Assembly (NCBI GenBank): GCA_018475625.1
Contig: JAAKEZ010000011.1
Span: 1-64,000 of the forward strand
DNA length: 64,000 nucleotides
From: Candidatus Bathyarchaeota archaeon A05DMB-2
GTDB lineage: Archaea; Thermoproteota; Bathyarchaeia; Bathyarchaeales; Bathycorpusculaceae
Reading direction: 5' to 3'
How positions within the stretch are numbered: the first letter of the stretch is position 1; each line of letters begins with the position of its first letter. Below, in pieces: positions 42,860 through 52,201 of this stretch. The position numbers and the translations under genes were made by a program. Below the pieces are notes generated by a model. That model was not told where the DNA came from. It saw only the letters and a program-made list of their open reading frames with translations, and did not search any database.

Positions 42860-43156
42860 ATGAGAGGTTCAAAAGGCTATTATGCGGGTGCACGCGGTCT
42901 CCTGACGAAGCCTGTGCGAGAGAAGGGTAAGCCTAAGCTCAGCAAACTGCTGAACGAATACGCGCCTGGTTCCCAAGTAATAATCAAGATGGATGCAAGC
43001 GTGCAGAAGAGCTTGCCTCACAAGCGCTTTCACGGCAAAATCGGAACCGTGGTCAGTCGGCGGGGACGCGGGTACGTGGTGAACGTGCCTCAAGGAAACG
43101 CGGTTAAGCAGATAATCGTCCGATCCGAGCATTTAGCGCCGTATAAGGGGAGTTAA
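42860..43156 (+). CDS. rpl21e: Ribosomal protein L21e
   Basis: A 98-aa large-subunit protein: MRGSKGYYAGARGLLTKPVREKGK head, then YAPGSQVIIKMDASVQKSLPHKRFHGKIGTV and RSEHLAPYK tail, all standard for L21e. An in-frame GTG directly before the ATG is possible. Sits 10-13 bp behind pus10 in the operon. Confidence 0.95.
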   Translation: MRGSKGYYAGARGLLTKPVREKGKPKLSKLLNEYAPGSQVIIKMDASVQKSLPHKRFHGKIGTVVSRRGRGYVVNVPQGNAVKQIIVRSEHLAPYKGS

Positions 43157-43162
43157 AAAGTC

Positions 43163-43501
43163 ATGGAGAAGAGAGAGGCAAGCGAACGTAAGCTCACACT
43201 GCCGCAAGTAAAGAAAGTGCTGGAGAGCATCGGCGAGGAGAACCTGGATCAGATGCAGCGGCGCACTCTGGATTACGTTAACAAGTTTTCTAAAGTCAGT
43301 GTGGAAGTGGTGGAAGGACTTTTAGAAAAGCTTGTGAAAGAGTTTGGTTTAGACGAGGATGAGGCTGTTCAAGTCCTTAACTGCATGCCTGAAACCGTGG
43401 ATGAGTTGCGCGTTTTCTTGGCGGGTGGACGCAAGATAATCGAGACTGCTAAACTTGAAGCTATTGTTGCCCTTTTGAATGGAAATAGAACTCCGCAGTA
43501 G
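43163..43501 (+). CDS. rpoF: RNA polymerase subunit F (Rpb4)
   Basis: A 112-aa stalk subunit. LTLPQVKKVLESIGEE and RRTLDYVNKFSKVSVE followed by LDEDEAVQVLNCMPETVDELRVFLAGGR match archaeal RpoF, which pairs with RpoE'. Immediately downstream of L21e, as in many archaea. Confidence 0.92.
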   Translation: MEKREASERKLTLPQVKKVLESIGEENLDQMQRRTLDYVNKFSKVSVEVVEGLLEKLVKEFGLDEDEAVQVLNCMPETVDELRVFLAGGRKIIETAKLEAIVALLNGNRTPQ

Positions 43502-43554
43502 CAGAAGTCGGATAAGTGTTTTAAGCAGAAAAGCCAATAGAGTAAAGGAGTTCA

Positions 43555-44130
43555 GTGACTGCCATGGAAAAGCGTTACGAGGAGTACGCCTACGTGTTAG
43601 ACTTCTTGCAGCACGGGCGCCCAGGTCTCCACCCATCTGGAAGGGCTGGTTACCGAGCGGGCGCTCTGATTCAATGCGTCGGCGAAGAGTTCTTCACGTT
43701 GCTCGAGGCTTTAGTGAAGGAAGGCTTGATTCTTAAGCCTAATGACCGTGTGTACGTGGGAAAAGATTCCCGCGAAGAAGTCACGTACATCATAGGCCGC
43801 ATCGGCTTTGACGAGTTAACCGCTGCCGCGAAAGCTGAGCTCCCAAGCGTCATAAGCCGCATCGTATTGAATCGAGAGAAGTGGTTCGTGAACTTTTTCA
43901 ACACGGCTCGGGCGATTACGCCGCGGATGCACGCACTGGAGCTGGTGCCTGGGATTGGCAAGAAGTACATGTGGCAGGTGATTAACCAGCGTGAACGGAA
44001 ACCGTTTGAGAGTTTTGATGACTTGCAGAAGCGGACTGAGCTGCCGAACCCTGTGAAGCTGATTACGAAGCGTGTGCTGGAGGAGCTTGAGGGCGAAAGC
44101 AAGTACCGCCTGTTCACGCGGGCGCAGTAA
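43555..44130 (+). CDS. DUF655-type protein with S1-like and HhH parts
   Basis: A 191-aa archaeal conserved protein. EEYAYVLDFLQHGRPG at the N-terminus and YVGKDSREEVTYIIGRI form a beta-rich domain. ITPRMHALELVPGIGKKYMWQVINQR carries a helix-hairpin-helix (LVPGIGKK) for non-specific nucleic-acid binding. Always found between rpoF and ksgA-type genes in archaea, so probably in RNA processing or ribosome assembly; no catalytic residues evident. GTG start at 43555, ATG at 43564 possible. Confidence 0.85.
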   Translation: MTAMEKRYEEYAYVLDFLQHGRPGLHPSGRAGYRAGALIQCVGEEFFTLLEALVKEGLILKPNDRVYVGKDSREEVTYIIGRIGFDELTAAAKAELPSVISRIVLNREKWFVNFFNTARAITPRMHALELVPGIGKKYMWQVINQRERKPFESFDDLQKRTELPNPVKLITKRVLEELEGESKYRLFTRAQ

Positions 44131-44140
44131 GGCATAAACC

Positions 44141-44959
44141 ATGGGCCTAGAAGAAACGAAGTTTCTACTTCGAATCCATCGAATTGCCCCGAACAATCTT
44201 TTGGGTCAAAACTTCATGGTGGAGCCCACGCTTTACCCGAAACTGAGCGATTACGCTTCGCTAAACAAGGCGGATGTGGTGCTGGATGCAGGCGCGGGCT
44301 TTGGCTTCTTGACCCGTTTTCTCTCGGAGAAATGCCAGCATGTGGTGGCGGTTGAGAAGGACGCGCGGGTTGCCGAGGTGCTTCGTGAACGGCTCCGCGG
44401 CGTGGAGAATGTCACTGTGATAGAGGGCGACTTATTGAAAACGGATTTGCCCGAGTTTAACAAGGTAGTGGCGGTTCCACCCTACTACCTGTCTTCCCGT
44501 TTGGTTTTGTGTCTTCTTGAGCGGAAAATCGACTGTGCCGTGCTCGTGCTTCAGCAGGAATTTGCCGAACGTCTTGCCGCCGCGGTGGGCAGCGAAGCTT
44601 ATGGCTGGCTGACAGTTGTGGCTTGGCACCGTGCAGAGGTGGAGCTTTTGGACGCCGTGCCCAAAGCGCTCTTCTATCCTCAGCCCAAGGTGAACTCGGT
44701 TATCGTACGGTTGGTGCCTTGGCGTCAAGCGCCATTCGAAGTGAAAAATGAAGCGTTCTTCAGGCAGATGGCGCGGTGGCTTTTCACGCAGCGCAACAAG
44801 AAGGTGGGCAACGCTTTGGAGCCGTTCCTCAGGAGAACGCGTAAACTGTCCAAGCAAGAAGCGACGCGTTTGATTGAGGCAGTTCCGTTTCGGGAAAGGC
44901 GCGCCAGAGACCTGTCGCCTAAGGATCTTGGAGAGTTAGCGAATGCCCTCGCGAAGTAA
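44141..44959 (+). CDS. rsmA: 16S rRNA adenine dimethyltransferase (KsgA/Dim1)
   Basis: A 272-aa SAM enzyme that dimethylates two adjacent adenines near the 3' end of 16S rRNA. APNNLLGQNFMV (near 18), VVLDAGAGFGFLTRFLSEK (near 47, SAM site), VIEGDLLKTDLP (near 92) and VVAVPPYYLSSRLV (near 109, the NxPY-type catalytic motif with VPPY). LYPQPKVNSVIVRL (near 180) is typical. Overlaps the next gene by 17 bp. Confidence 0.92.
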   Translation: MGLEETKFLLRIHRIAPNNLLGQNFMVEPTLYPKLSDYASLNKADVVLDAGAGFGFLTRFLSEKCQHVVAVEKDARVAEVLRERLRGVENVTVIEGDLLKTDLPEFNKVVAVPPYYLSSRLVLCLLERKIDCAVLVLQQEFAERLAAAVGSEAYGWLTVVAWHRAEVELLDAVPKALFYPQPKVNSVIVRLVPWRQAPFEVKNEAFFRQMARWLFTQRNKKVGNALEPFLRRTRKLSKQEATRLIEAVPFRERRARDLSPKDLGELANALAK

Positions 44960-45554
44960 GCGCATTTTTTTCGGTGATTACGTGTTTTTGGTTGATGAAA
45001 ATGTATACGAGCCTGCGGAAGACTCATTCCTCTTCGCTGAAAACCTCGATGTGGATGAAGAGGACTGGGTGCTGGACATGGGCACGGGTTGCGGTATACT
45101 CGGTATTCTTGCGGCGGCGAGGGCACGCGGGGTTGTAGCTGTGGACATTAATCCCTATGCGGTTCGTTGCGCTAGGGACAACGCAAAGGTCAACAATGTA
45201 CGTGCTAACATGGTTTTCGTCAGAAGCGACTTGCTCACCGGCTTCAGCGAGATCAAGTTTGATGTGGTTCTCTTCAACGCGCCTTACCTGCCAACCGAAC
45301 CCAACGAAGGCACCTCGTGGCTTGAGCGTGCGTGGACAGGCGGTGCCACAGGCAGACAAATCATCGACCGCTTTGTTGACGAGGTGCCTGTGCATCTGAA
45401 ACGGAGCGGACGCGTTCTGCTGATGCAGTCGACGCTGGCGGGTGTTGACGAAACCGTGCACCGACTCGCTGAACGTGGCTTGAAGACGAGAGTTGTGGCG
45501 GAACAAGTGTTGCCTTTTTTCGAAAGAGTGGTTCTCTTGGAAGCCGGGTCTTGA
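44943..45554 (+). CDS. HemK2/Mtq2-like glutamine N5-methyltransferase
   Basis: A 203-aa Rossmann methyltransferase of the archaeal HemK2 group, expected to methylate the GGQ glutamine of release factor aRF1 with a Trm112-like partner. VYEPAEDSFLFAENL (near 20), WVLDMGTGCGILGILAAARA (near 41, SAM) and VVLFNAPYLPTEPNEG (near 108). The catalytic motif is NAPY rather than the usual NPPY. Last gene of the srp54-to-hemK operon. Confidence 0.88.
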   Translation: MPSRSKRIFFGDYVFLVDENVYEPAEDSFLFAENLDVDEEDWVLDMGTGCGILGILAAARARGVVAVDINPYAVRCARDNAKVNNVRANMVFVRSDLLTGFSEIKFDVVLFNAPYLPTEPNEGTSWLERAWTGGATGRQIIDRFVDEVPVHLKRSGRVLLMQSTLAGVDETVHRLAERGLKTRVVAEQVLPFFERVVLLEAGS

Positions 45555-45627
45555 CTTTTTAACAATACTTATTCTGGGTGCGCAAGCTATTTTTAACTTA
45601 GTTTTTGATAGTGCGTGGTGTTTATGT

Positions 45628-46253
45628 TTGGAATCTGAGCCTGCTAACACTACCGCTTCTGCTCCAACTAACTCTGCAAAACCTCGCAGCCACATAAAGC
45701 TTATAGCTGTCGTTGCTGTGGCGGCCATCCTATTAGTCGTTGGATGTCTACTCGTTTCCTCCATGCTCACGAAGCCGCCGGGTCAATACGCTTGGCTGTT
45801 CAAGGGTGCATACGCCATGTATGAGGGCTCAACTTCAATGTCGGTTACGGGTTTTGACGTTTCAGTCAGTTTTGCGGTGTGACAGGAAGTGGTCAACTTC
45901 AGCACACATGCACAGGTTACCACATCCTTCCGAATGAATTCATCAGTCGGCGAATCAGTTGAAGACGAAAACGCCACATGGGCCCACTTTCGCAAGCCGG
46001 CGTCATTAACGCCTTCGATGCAGGCAACTTCACAGAGAGCTACGAGGCTACTGTGAATATACCTGGCATCGGGACAAGAACCTGCACAGTTTACGAGTTT
46101 GAAATTTCAGAATAGGGCTTAACTATGACCGTGTATGTCGATAAAGCAATCGGCTGGCCACTGAAGATGACGGTGAGCATGACAGGCGAGAACCTAATGA
46201 ACCTGCACTTGGACATTAACCTAACAGAAACAAACATGCCTGGACTAAGGTAA
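45628..46253 (+). pseudogene. Broken gene for a membrane-anchored extracytoplasmic protein
   Basis: An intact start encodes SHIKLIAVVAVAAILLVVGCLLVSSML, a membrane anchor, then an outside domain (GQYAWLFKGAYAMYEGSTSM). A TGA at 45880-45882 interrupts it. Coding resumes in another frame (LSQAGVINAFDAGNFTESYE) to a TAG at 46113-46115, then continues in that frame through MTVYVDKAIGWPLKMTVSM to TAA 46251. At least one frameshift and two stops indicate decay, unless sequencing errors are responsible. Family not identified. Confidence 0.6.
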
Positions 46254-46292
46254 GCACTTCACGCAGACTAGAGCTGAGCGAGAACATCTGAA

Positions 46293-46325
46293 GTCTATAG
46301 GACTCCTACGCTGAAACCTATAGGA
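46293..46325. terminator. Hairpin between the pseudogene and metK
   Basis: TATAGG (46296-46301) and CCTATA (46317-46322) pair over 6 bp in the gap between convergent transcription units. It could act as a bidirectional terminator, though archaeal termination relies mainly on T-tracts and none is adjacent. Confidence 0.25.
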
Positions 46326-46423
46326 GGTGCTTCCTGTTGCCGCTTTTCGTTGCCAAAAGCATGTTGAAGACTAAAATTAAGGGTTTATAGAGTGCTTCGA
46401 TGTTTTCCACTGTAGAAAGCTTG

Positions 46424-47602
46424 CTATGCCTTTTTGGCTGACTGCAACGCCTTCCTTAGAATTTCTGCCTTATCAGTTCTTTCCCACGTGAAGTCTGGAT
46501 CTTCCCTTCCGAAATGCCCGAACACAGCCGTCTTCCTGTATATTGGACGCAGAAGCTTCAGGTGCTCGATGATGGCTTTGGGTCTCATGTCAAAGTTCTT
46601 CTTCACCAGCTCCAGAATCTCGTCGTCAGGCAGTTTGCCCGTGCCGCAAGTATCTACGAACACTGAAATCGGTTGTGCTACGCCTATTGCGTACGCTATT
46701 TGCACTTCGCATTCTTCCGCTAAACCTGCGGCAACGATGTTCTTGGCGATGTACCTTGCCATGTAGCAGCCTGACCTGTCAACTTTTGAAGGGTCCTTTC
46801 CTGAGAAGCATCCGCCGCCGTGGCTTCCGAAGCCTCCGTAAGTGTCAACGATGATTTTTCGTCCTGTCAGTCCAGAGTCAGCCAGGGTTCCTCCAATAAC
46901 AAATCTTCCGGTGCCATTGATGATGTATTTTGTTTCAGAATCCAGTTTGTCCGCGGGTACCACGTACTTTATCACTTGGTTGATTATATCTTGCCGCATC
47001 CGCTCAGTGTCAACATCCTCGGTGTGCTGGGCAGCAATCACGACGGTAGTTACCTTTTCAGGCTTCCCATCACAATACTCCACTGTGACTTGAGATTTGC
47101 AGTCTGGTCTCAGATACGGCAGAATTCTGCTTTTCCTGCAATCCGCCAACCGCTTGACAATTTTGTGCGCAAGCATAATGGGCAAGGGCATCAACTCCTT
47201 CGTCTCAGTTGTGGCGTAGCCAAACATCATGCCTTGGTCTCCGGCACCTTGCTCGTGAGTTTTGGTTTCATTCACGCCCATCGCAATGTCCGGTGACTGC
47301 TCCTCCAAAGAAACTAGGATGCCGCAGGTCTCCCAGTCAAGCCCATCCTTGGCATTATCAAACCCTATTTCCTTTAACGTATTCCTGACAATCTTAGGAA
47401 TCTGCACATAACACTTGGTTGTGATTTGGCCAGTGACGATGACGTTTCCCTGCATGACTAAAGTTTCGCAGTCAACCCTTGCTTTCGGGTCGTTGCATAA
47501 AATGGCGTCTAAAACACTGTCTGAAATTTGGTCTGCAACCTTGTCTGGATGACCCTCTCCGACGGATTCAGAGGTAAATAGATATCTTCCTTTTTTTCTC
47601 AT
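46424..47602 (-). CDS. metK: S-adenosylmethionine synthetase, bacterial/eukaryotic type
   Basis: A 392-aa enzyme making SAM from methionine and [22 protein letters not shown] (near 9-27), [12 protein letters not shown] (near 113) and [23 protein letters not shown] (near 256-278) with [13 protein letters not shown] match the bacterial MetK family, not the divergent archaeal MAT. The GGGAFSGKD signature is GGGCFSGKD here, and the usual Ala-Ala after DRS is Gly-Cys. The length is normal. It is transcribed alone. Acquisition from bacteria is likely. Confidence 0.93.
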   Translation of the reverse strand: MRKKGRYLFTSESVGEGHPDKVADQISDSVLDAILCNDPKARVDCETLVMQGNVIVTGQITTKCYVQIPKIVRNTLKEIGFDNAKDGLDWETCGILVSLEEQSPDIAMGVNETKTHEQGAGDQGMMFGYATTETKELMPLPIMLAHKIVKRLADCRKSRILPYLRPDCKSQVTVEYCDGKPEKVTTVVIAAQHTEDVDTERMRQDIINQVIKYVVPADKLDSETKYIINGTGRFVIGGTLADSGLTGRKIIVDTYGGFGSHGGGCFSGKDPSKVDRSGCYMARYIAKNIVAAGLAEECEVQIAYAIGVAQPISVFVDTCGTGKLPDDEILELVKKNFDMRPKAIIEHLKLLRPIYRKTAVFGHFGREDPDFTWERTDKAEILRKALQSAKKA

Positions 47603-47773
47603 GGAAATCCCTTGGATTAACGTGTGATAGGGAAGTTAATAACTTCATGTTTTTCTTAAAAGGCTTTCTCAAATAATCCTCGGATACACAACTCTTACAT
47701 CTACCAGCAGCATGCAGAGAATAAAACGCTTAAAAGGTTCGAAGCAATCCTAAAAATTAGGTGAGACTTCAGC

Positions 47774-48034
47774 ATGTCAGATTCAAGCGAGAAGTTACCG
47801 ATTTCCGAAATATACAAAGTTATCGACTACATCACGATTTTTAAGAGTTCAAAATGGTGGGAAGCTATTGTAGTTTCTGAGGCTTATGGAAAACGTTCAA
47901 TTGGGGTCTATCTTTGGGTTAAAAAGAATGATGTCTGGAAGAGGAAAAACAAGTTCAGCGTCAGAAACATCGACGAATGGAACAAGCTCAAAAACGCTGT
48001 AGACCAGCTTGCGCCAAAGCTAAGCTCCAAGTAG
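47774..48034 (+). CDS. Small conserved-looking protein, unknown function
   Basis: 86 residues, mixed alpha/beta: LPISEIYKVIDYITIFKSSKWWEAIVVSEAYGKRSIGVYLWVKKND then KNKFSVRNIDEWNKLKNAVDQL. Looks like a compact soluble fold, with an aromatic-rich strand pair. It has its own start behind TTAGGTGAGA. No family recognised. Divergent from metK. Confidence 0.6.
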   Translation: MSDSSEKLPISEIYKVIDYITIFKSSKWWEAIVVSEAYGKRSIGVYLWVKKNDVWKRKNKFSVRNIDEWNKLKNAVDQLAPKLSSK

Positions 48035-48130
48035 TCTTTTCACCAATCGGCCGCAAAAAGATGCTGAAAAACGTGGTAGCCTTTTTTCTTTAGGTCGTTA
48101 TTTCGCGCACAAATTATAATAACCAGCCGA

Positions 48131-48138
48131 TTTAAATA
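48131..48138 (+). promoter_or_regulatory. TATA box of the DUF4443-like gene
   Basis: TTTAAATA, 17-24 bp before the ATG at 48155. The spacing implies a leaderless or nearly leaderless transcript. Confidence 0.45.
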
Positions 48139-48154
48139 GAAACGTGGAAATGTC

Positions 48155-48790
48155 ATGTCCTCCACACTTAAAAGGTTCATCGAGAGCCTGGTTCAGGGGA
48201 AAGCACCCGGGCCCGCCCCCTCTTTCTCTATGTTTCATATAGTCTTGGCGCTGGAACTTATGGCTGAAAAATCCATTGGGCGAAATAAACTGGCTGAAAA
48301 ACTAGGTATCGGAGACGGCGCAATCCGCACGATTATCGGCAGATTAAAAGACGCGGGACTAATAGCTATTTCAAAAGAAGGCTGCGCCCTCACCTCGAAA
48401 GGCTTGAAAATATGGAAAGAGTTTGAACAATTTTTTCCAAAGAGACTTGCGGTTGGAAAAACCGAATTAACATCTGCGAAATACAACTTCGGCTTTTTAG
48501 TCAAGAACAGCGGCGAAAAAATCAAATCTGGTATTGAACAACGCGACGCAGCGATAATGGGCGGCGCAAACAGAGCCATCGTCATAGTGGCTAAAGGCGG
48601 TCACCTAATCATTGATTCGATAAGCAACGACATAATGAAAGAGTTCCCGAAAGCCTCAAACCAAATCCTCAGAGACTTTAAACCCGAAGACAACGATGTG
48701 ATAATAATCGCAGGTGCTGACGACCCGTTAAGAGCCAAGCGTGGCGCGTTTGCTGCAAGCTGGATTCTCCTCGATGGCGACAAGAAGTAA
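48155..48790 (+). CDS. Winged-helix protein of DUF4443 type
   Basis: 211 residues. The N-terminal winged helix is FSMFHIVLALELMAEKSIGRNKLAEKLGIGDGAIRTIIGRLKDAGLI (about 25-70) with a wing at SKEGCALTSKGLKI. The C-terminal ligand-like domain (about 100-205) includes EQRDAAIMGGANRAIVIVAKGGHLIID and EDNDVIIIAGADDPLRAKRGAFAASW. It resembles archaeal transcription factors of the DUF4443 family. Convergent with the GPN GTPase, 8 bp apart. Confidence 0.75.
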   Translation: MSSTLKRFIESLVQGKAPGPAPSFSMFHIVLALELMAEKSIGRNKLAEKLGIGDGAIRTIIGRLKDAGLIAISKEGCALTSKGLKIWKEFEQFFPKRLAVGKTELTSAKYNFGFLVKNSGEKIKSGIEQRDAAIMGGANRAIVIVAKGGHLIIDSISNDIMKEFPKASNQILRDFKPEDNDVIIIAGADDPLRAKRGAFAASWILLDGDKK

Positions 48791-48798
48791 GTCAGCAT

Positions 48799-49560
48799 TT
48801 AGTAAGTGTATTTTTCTCCTCCAGTTAGGATGCGCTCCAGCATAGCGTTGACGTTCGTTAACCCCTTGTTTGTTTTGGCCGAGACAGGCACCAGCAAGAA
48901 TTTCAAGCCAAGATGGGCGATGGCGCGCATCATGTTTCTGCTGAAAAGACGTTTCATGTCTTCCAACTCCTGCTCGATTGAATCCTCCAAGGCTTTCACG
49001 TCGGCAGACCAATCAACGATTTTCTCCACTTCTTTTCTTGGAATCAAGTCGATTTTTGAAAGCAAGTGGACTTGTGGCTGGAAAAACCTGTTATAAATGG
49101 CTGCAGAGAGAAACATGTTGGAAACATAGTTAAGCGGATTAACCGAGAAAACGGCGTCAAACAGGTAAACGATGACTTTGGGCTCCCTTGTGAGCTCGTT
49201 CACTATGTAAGGTCCGCTGGCTCTAAACGCGAAAAGCTCCATCTGACCTGGAGTGTCTACCAGAACGATGTCAGCGTCAATATCTTCAATGTCCTTTGTG
49301 ATATTTTCCACTTCATCTGCTATGAGGTCAGCAGCCATTATCAAAGCGCCGTTAGGTCCTAATCCGTATTTCTCCATTAAATTGCCCACGTCCACGTAGT
49401 TTCTGACATCAACGTCTGGCGAATAGGGAAGTTTCAAGGCTCCTGGATCCAAGTTTACAGCTGCTACGTCTTGTTTGGACATTTTGAGCCATTCGCTGAA
49501 GGCTGCGGTGAAAAGTGATTTTCCTGAACCGGCGGTTCCTATGATGAACGCGATTGGCAT
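48799..49560 (-). CDS. GPN-loop GTPase
   Basis: A 253-aa GTPase of the Gpn1-3 family, whose eukaryotic members assemble RNA polymerase. The P-loop is IIGTAGSGKSLFTAAFS (near 6), the diagnostic GPN motif GLGPNGALIMAADL is near 66-79, G3 is VLVDTPGQMELFAFRASG (near 99) and G4 LLSKIDLI (near 167). Length is normal. Confidence 0.93.
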   Translation of the reverse strand: MPIAFIIGTAGSGKSLFTAAFSEWLKMSKQDVAAVNLDPGALKLPYSPDVDVRNYVDVGNLMEKYGLGPNGALIMAADLIADEVENITKDIEDIDADIVLVDTPGQMELFAFRASGPYIVNELTREPKVIVYLFDAVFSVNPLNYVSNMFLSAAIYNRFFQPQVHLLSKIDLIPRKEVEKIVDWSADVKALEDSIEQELEDMKRLFSRNMMRAIAHLGLKFLLVPVSAKTNKGLTNVNAMLERILTGGEKYTY

Positions 49561-49636
49561 GTTTATTCTCCTTCCAGTGAGTTTTGTGTTAGTTTGGCTG
49601 TAATAACCTTTATGTGAAGTTGCGCGCTGCTTCGCG

Positions 49637-50764
49637 CTAAAACGCTGATGGTTCAGGCTCTCCGAAATGTTGCGAATGTTTCGATATCACGACTGCGATT
49701 ACGCCTATTATAACCGCGATGACAGCAACTATAATCAATACTCCTATGAAGAGCGGTATCACGGTTATGCTCCTTGTCGGGCTTATGGCACCTGTGTGTT
49801 GGCTGTCACCTGGCCAACTTGCCTGTAACGCGCACATACCTGCGATGCCAACGGTCCAAACATACTCGAAGGTTCCGTCTTCTCGGGTTACGGTTGTCCC
49901 GATAACTATCCACGGTGAATTGTTAATCTTAGCATAGAGCGTGACGTTTTTGTTTGCTGCTTCGGGAGCGATTTGTCCGCGGAAGGTTATGGCACCATTT
50001 TGAAGAGTAATTATTGGTGAAATCTCAAGCGATATGGTGCTGGGTTCGAAAGCGCTGAAGCTGGCGGAAACTTGTCCTGGAGACACTTCTTCCGCGTTTT
50101 CAAGGGTGATTATCTGTGAGGATGTATGTTTGCAGTCGTCTGGGCATTCTCCAACTCTCCATCCTTCTTTCCAGTTTCCACCTGTGCATTCCGCGATATA
50201 ATACCTGGCTCCGTCGTGTGTCACGTAGTAAACTGAGCTTCTGGCGTCTTTTGGAGCACTGGCGAGGTGGACCCCGATGTTCATGTGGGATTGGCTTTCA
50301 TAATACAGTAGCACGACATCGATTCCTCCAGCTTTGAGTATGGACGCTGCGATGAAGGAGAAGAGGTCGCAGTCACCCTTGTTCTCCACCATGGTTTCGA
50401 CTGGGTACATCGCTGGATTGGTTACTTCGTAGGTTAGTTGGTGGACGAGCATGAGGACGCCGTTAGTGAAGTCCTCTTCATTCTTGTAGATTTGCCACAT
50501 GCAGTCAGCTATAGGCTTCACTGCGTATGGTGTGACGAAATCTGGAAAATCTCTGCTCACACGCGGGTCATTCCTTTTTTCTGCGTAGTACTGGAGAAGG
50601 TTTTGGGGGACTACAACGTTGAGCTCGTAAGTTACGTTGCCGTCTGGTTGGTTTAGAAGCTGATAGGTGAGAGATGTGTTTTGCGCTTGGCAAACTTGGA
50701 TTGTGGAAAAGATTATGAGCAGAGTTAGTGTGATGAGTGTTGTCTTCGTGAATTGCCGATTCAT
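49637..50764 (-). CDS. Secreted, C-terminally anchored transglutaminase-like protein
   Basis: About 375 residues. The signal peptide TLITLTLLIIFSTIQVCQAQ is followed by a transglutaminase-like domain: Cys in VENKGDCDLFSFIAASILK (near 130), His in HMNIGVHLAS (near 165) and a likely Asp in YYVTHDGARYYIAE. Residues 225-340 form an Ig-like beta-sandwich (ITLQNGAITFRGQIAPEAANKNVTLY). The C-terminus has a membrane helix FIGVLIIVAVIAVIIGVIAVVI. It should face the outside. I start at ATG 50764 after a TTG at 50773. It may be a cell-surface protease or cross-linking enzyme. Confidence 0.8.
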   Translation of the reverse strand: MNRQFTKTTLITLTLLIIFSTIQVCQAQNTSLTYQLLNQPDGNVTYELNVVVPQNLLQYYAEKRNDPRVSRDFPDFVTPYAVKPIADCMWQIYKNEEDFTNGVLMLVHQLTYEVTNPAMYPVETMVENKGDCDLFSFIAASILKAGGIDVVLLYYESQSHMNIGVHLASAPKDARSSVYYVTHDGARYYIAECTGGNWKEGWRVGECPDDCKHTSSQIITLENAEEVSPGQVSASFSAFEPSTISLEISPIITLQNGAITFRGQIAPEAANKNVTLYAKINNSPWIVIGTTVTREDGTFEYVWTVGIAGMCALQASWPGDSQHTGAISPTRSITVIPLFIGVLIIVAVIAVIIGVIAVVISKHSQHFGEPEPSAF

Positions 50765-50833
50765 TTTTCTCAAATATTTTAACTGGCAGGCTGTTTATTG
50801 GTCTTGTGAACAACCAATTATTAGTGAGAATAA

Positions 50834-51664
50834 TTAAGTGCGGTTCTCGTTTGTGAAGACCTTGCCGCCGACTTTTCCTATCAACTCTGAAAGCTGGGTT
50901 ATGGCTTTTTGGAGTTTTTCTTCTGGTTTTTCACCATCGGTTACTGTAGTTGACAGGTGGATTTCAATATGGGGCTTGTTCTCTTCGCCTTTAGGGTGCG
51001 ATTTCACGTAAACTCCTGAGTTATCTTGCATAACTCTGTCGATGAGCGGCGCCAAACCTGACTCCATTATGTCGTCGACATATATGCTTCTTTCGTGATA
51101 GACCTTGTTGCCCGAGGCTTGCTTAAGCAGCGGCGCCACGCTTTCTTCGAAGATAGCTTCCATCTCTTTGGGTACTCCCGGCAACACTATTAATGTCGTT
51201 CCATCTATGTGGGCTTGGACTGCTGGTGCGGTTCCAACTGGGTTGCGGATGGGCTGTGCTTTTTCGGGCAGGGTTGCCATCTTGATTCGTGGCTGCGTCA
51301 GCTCTAATGTTTGTTTGTGGAGTTTTGTGGCGTATGCTTCGTATTTTTCTTTCACCATGTTTAACGCTTCTGGGTTGACTTCGAGTTTGCGGTTTAATGC
51401 TTTGGCGACTCCTTCCAACGTTTTGTCATCGAAGGTTGGTCCCAGTCCACCTGTAGTGATGATGAACTGTGGTTTTCGCTTCAGCGCCTCTTGGGTTGCG
51501 GCTGCGATTTCTGCGACATCGTCGGATACTACGGTGACGCGTTTTACGGTGACTCCTAGAAGTGTGGCTTGTTTGGATAGCCACTGCGCGTTTGTGTTCA
51601 TCGTCTTGCCGATTAATAATTCGTTGCCGACGCAGATTATCTCTATGTTCGCAGTCATAGTCAT
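50834..51664 (-). CDS. CinA N-terminal (MoaB/Mog-like) domain protein
   Basis: About 276 residues. EIICVGNELLIGKTMNTNAQWLSKQATLLG and FIITTGGLGPTFDDKTLEGVAKALNR are the molybdopterin-binding-like domain of CinA. RNPVGTAPAVQ and LIVLPGVPKEMEAIFEESVAP follow. The deamidase C-domain of full CinA is absent, as in archaeal homologues annotated as NMN-deamidase-related. Role probably in pyridine-nucleotide recycling. Start placed at ATG 51664 behind CGGAAACG. Confidence 0.85.
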   Translation of the reverse strand: MTMTANIEIICVGNELLIGKTMNTNAQWLSKQATLLGVTVKRVTVVSDDVAEIAAATQEALKRKPQFIITTGGLGPTFDDKTLEGVAKALNRKLEVNPEALNMVKEKYEAYATKLHKQTLELTQPRIKMATLPEKAQPIRNPVGTAPAVQAHIDGTTLIVLPGVPKEMEAIFEESVAPLLKQASGNKVYHERSIYVDDIMESGLAPLIDRVMQDNSGVYVKSHPKGEENKPHIEIHLSTTVTDGEKPEEKLQKAITQLSELIGKVGGKVFTNENRT

Positions 51665-51750
51665 CACGTTTCCGTGCAGGGTTATCAAGAAGAGCAAACT
51701 GTTTTATACTGTTTACTAACCAACCGTCAATAAAGTCTCAGTTTAGGCAG

Positions 51751-51957
51751 CTACTTTTTCTTACTGAGCCACCATTTCAGATATTCTTTACGCTGCTTGT
51801 CTTTCTCTTCTTCGGCTGTCTCCGTGCTGGGTCTCAGTTTATCGCGGAGCTCCCAGAGTTCCTGCTGGGTTACGGATAAGCCGCAGCTTTTGCAGATGTA
51901 GTGTTTGGTAGCTATGGCGTAGTGCATTTCTCCGCCGCATTCTGGGCAGTAGGGCAT
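51751..51957 (-). CDS. Small zinc-ribbon protein
   Basis: 68 residues: MPYCPECGGEMHY ... HYICKSCGLSVTQQEL is a four-Cys zinc ribbon. The rest is a charged helix (ELRDKLRPSTETAEEEKDKQRKEYLKWWLSKKK). Resembles many small archaeal zinc ribbons possibly interacting with nucleic acids; no specific function. Confidence 0.75.
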   Translation of the reverse strand: MPYCPECGGEMHYAIATKHYICKSCGLSVTQQELWELRDKLRPSTETAEEEKDKQRKEYLKWWLSKKK

Positions 51958-52201
51958 TCTTGTTCACTTGGCAGAATAAACATAATCGAGGGATATTAGT
52001 CTTCGCATAATCCTTTGTTATTAACATTTGCGGCTTGAAAAATCGTCTGAGTTTATTGCGCTGAGAGTAGTCTAAAGCTCACTTACTCAAAGGGAACCTA
52101 TTCGACTATACGTTAACGAGTCGGTTTTAAGAACTTAGATTTAATTACTGTTTATCGCCAATATACGGTGTAAATATTTCATTTGGAGGAGCGAATAGAG
52201 T

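Noticed and set aside
47732-47758. tRNA-like T-arm (GGTTCGAAGCAATCC) near 47,737
   Set aside because: No acceptor, D or anticodon stems can be built around it; it is the upstream region of a small gene.
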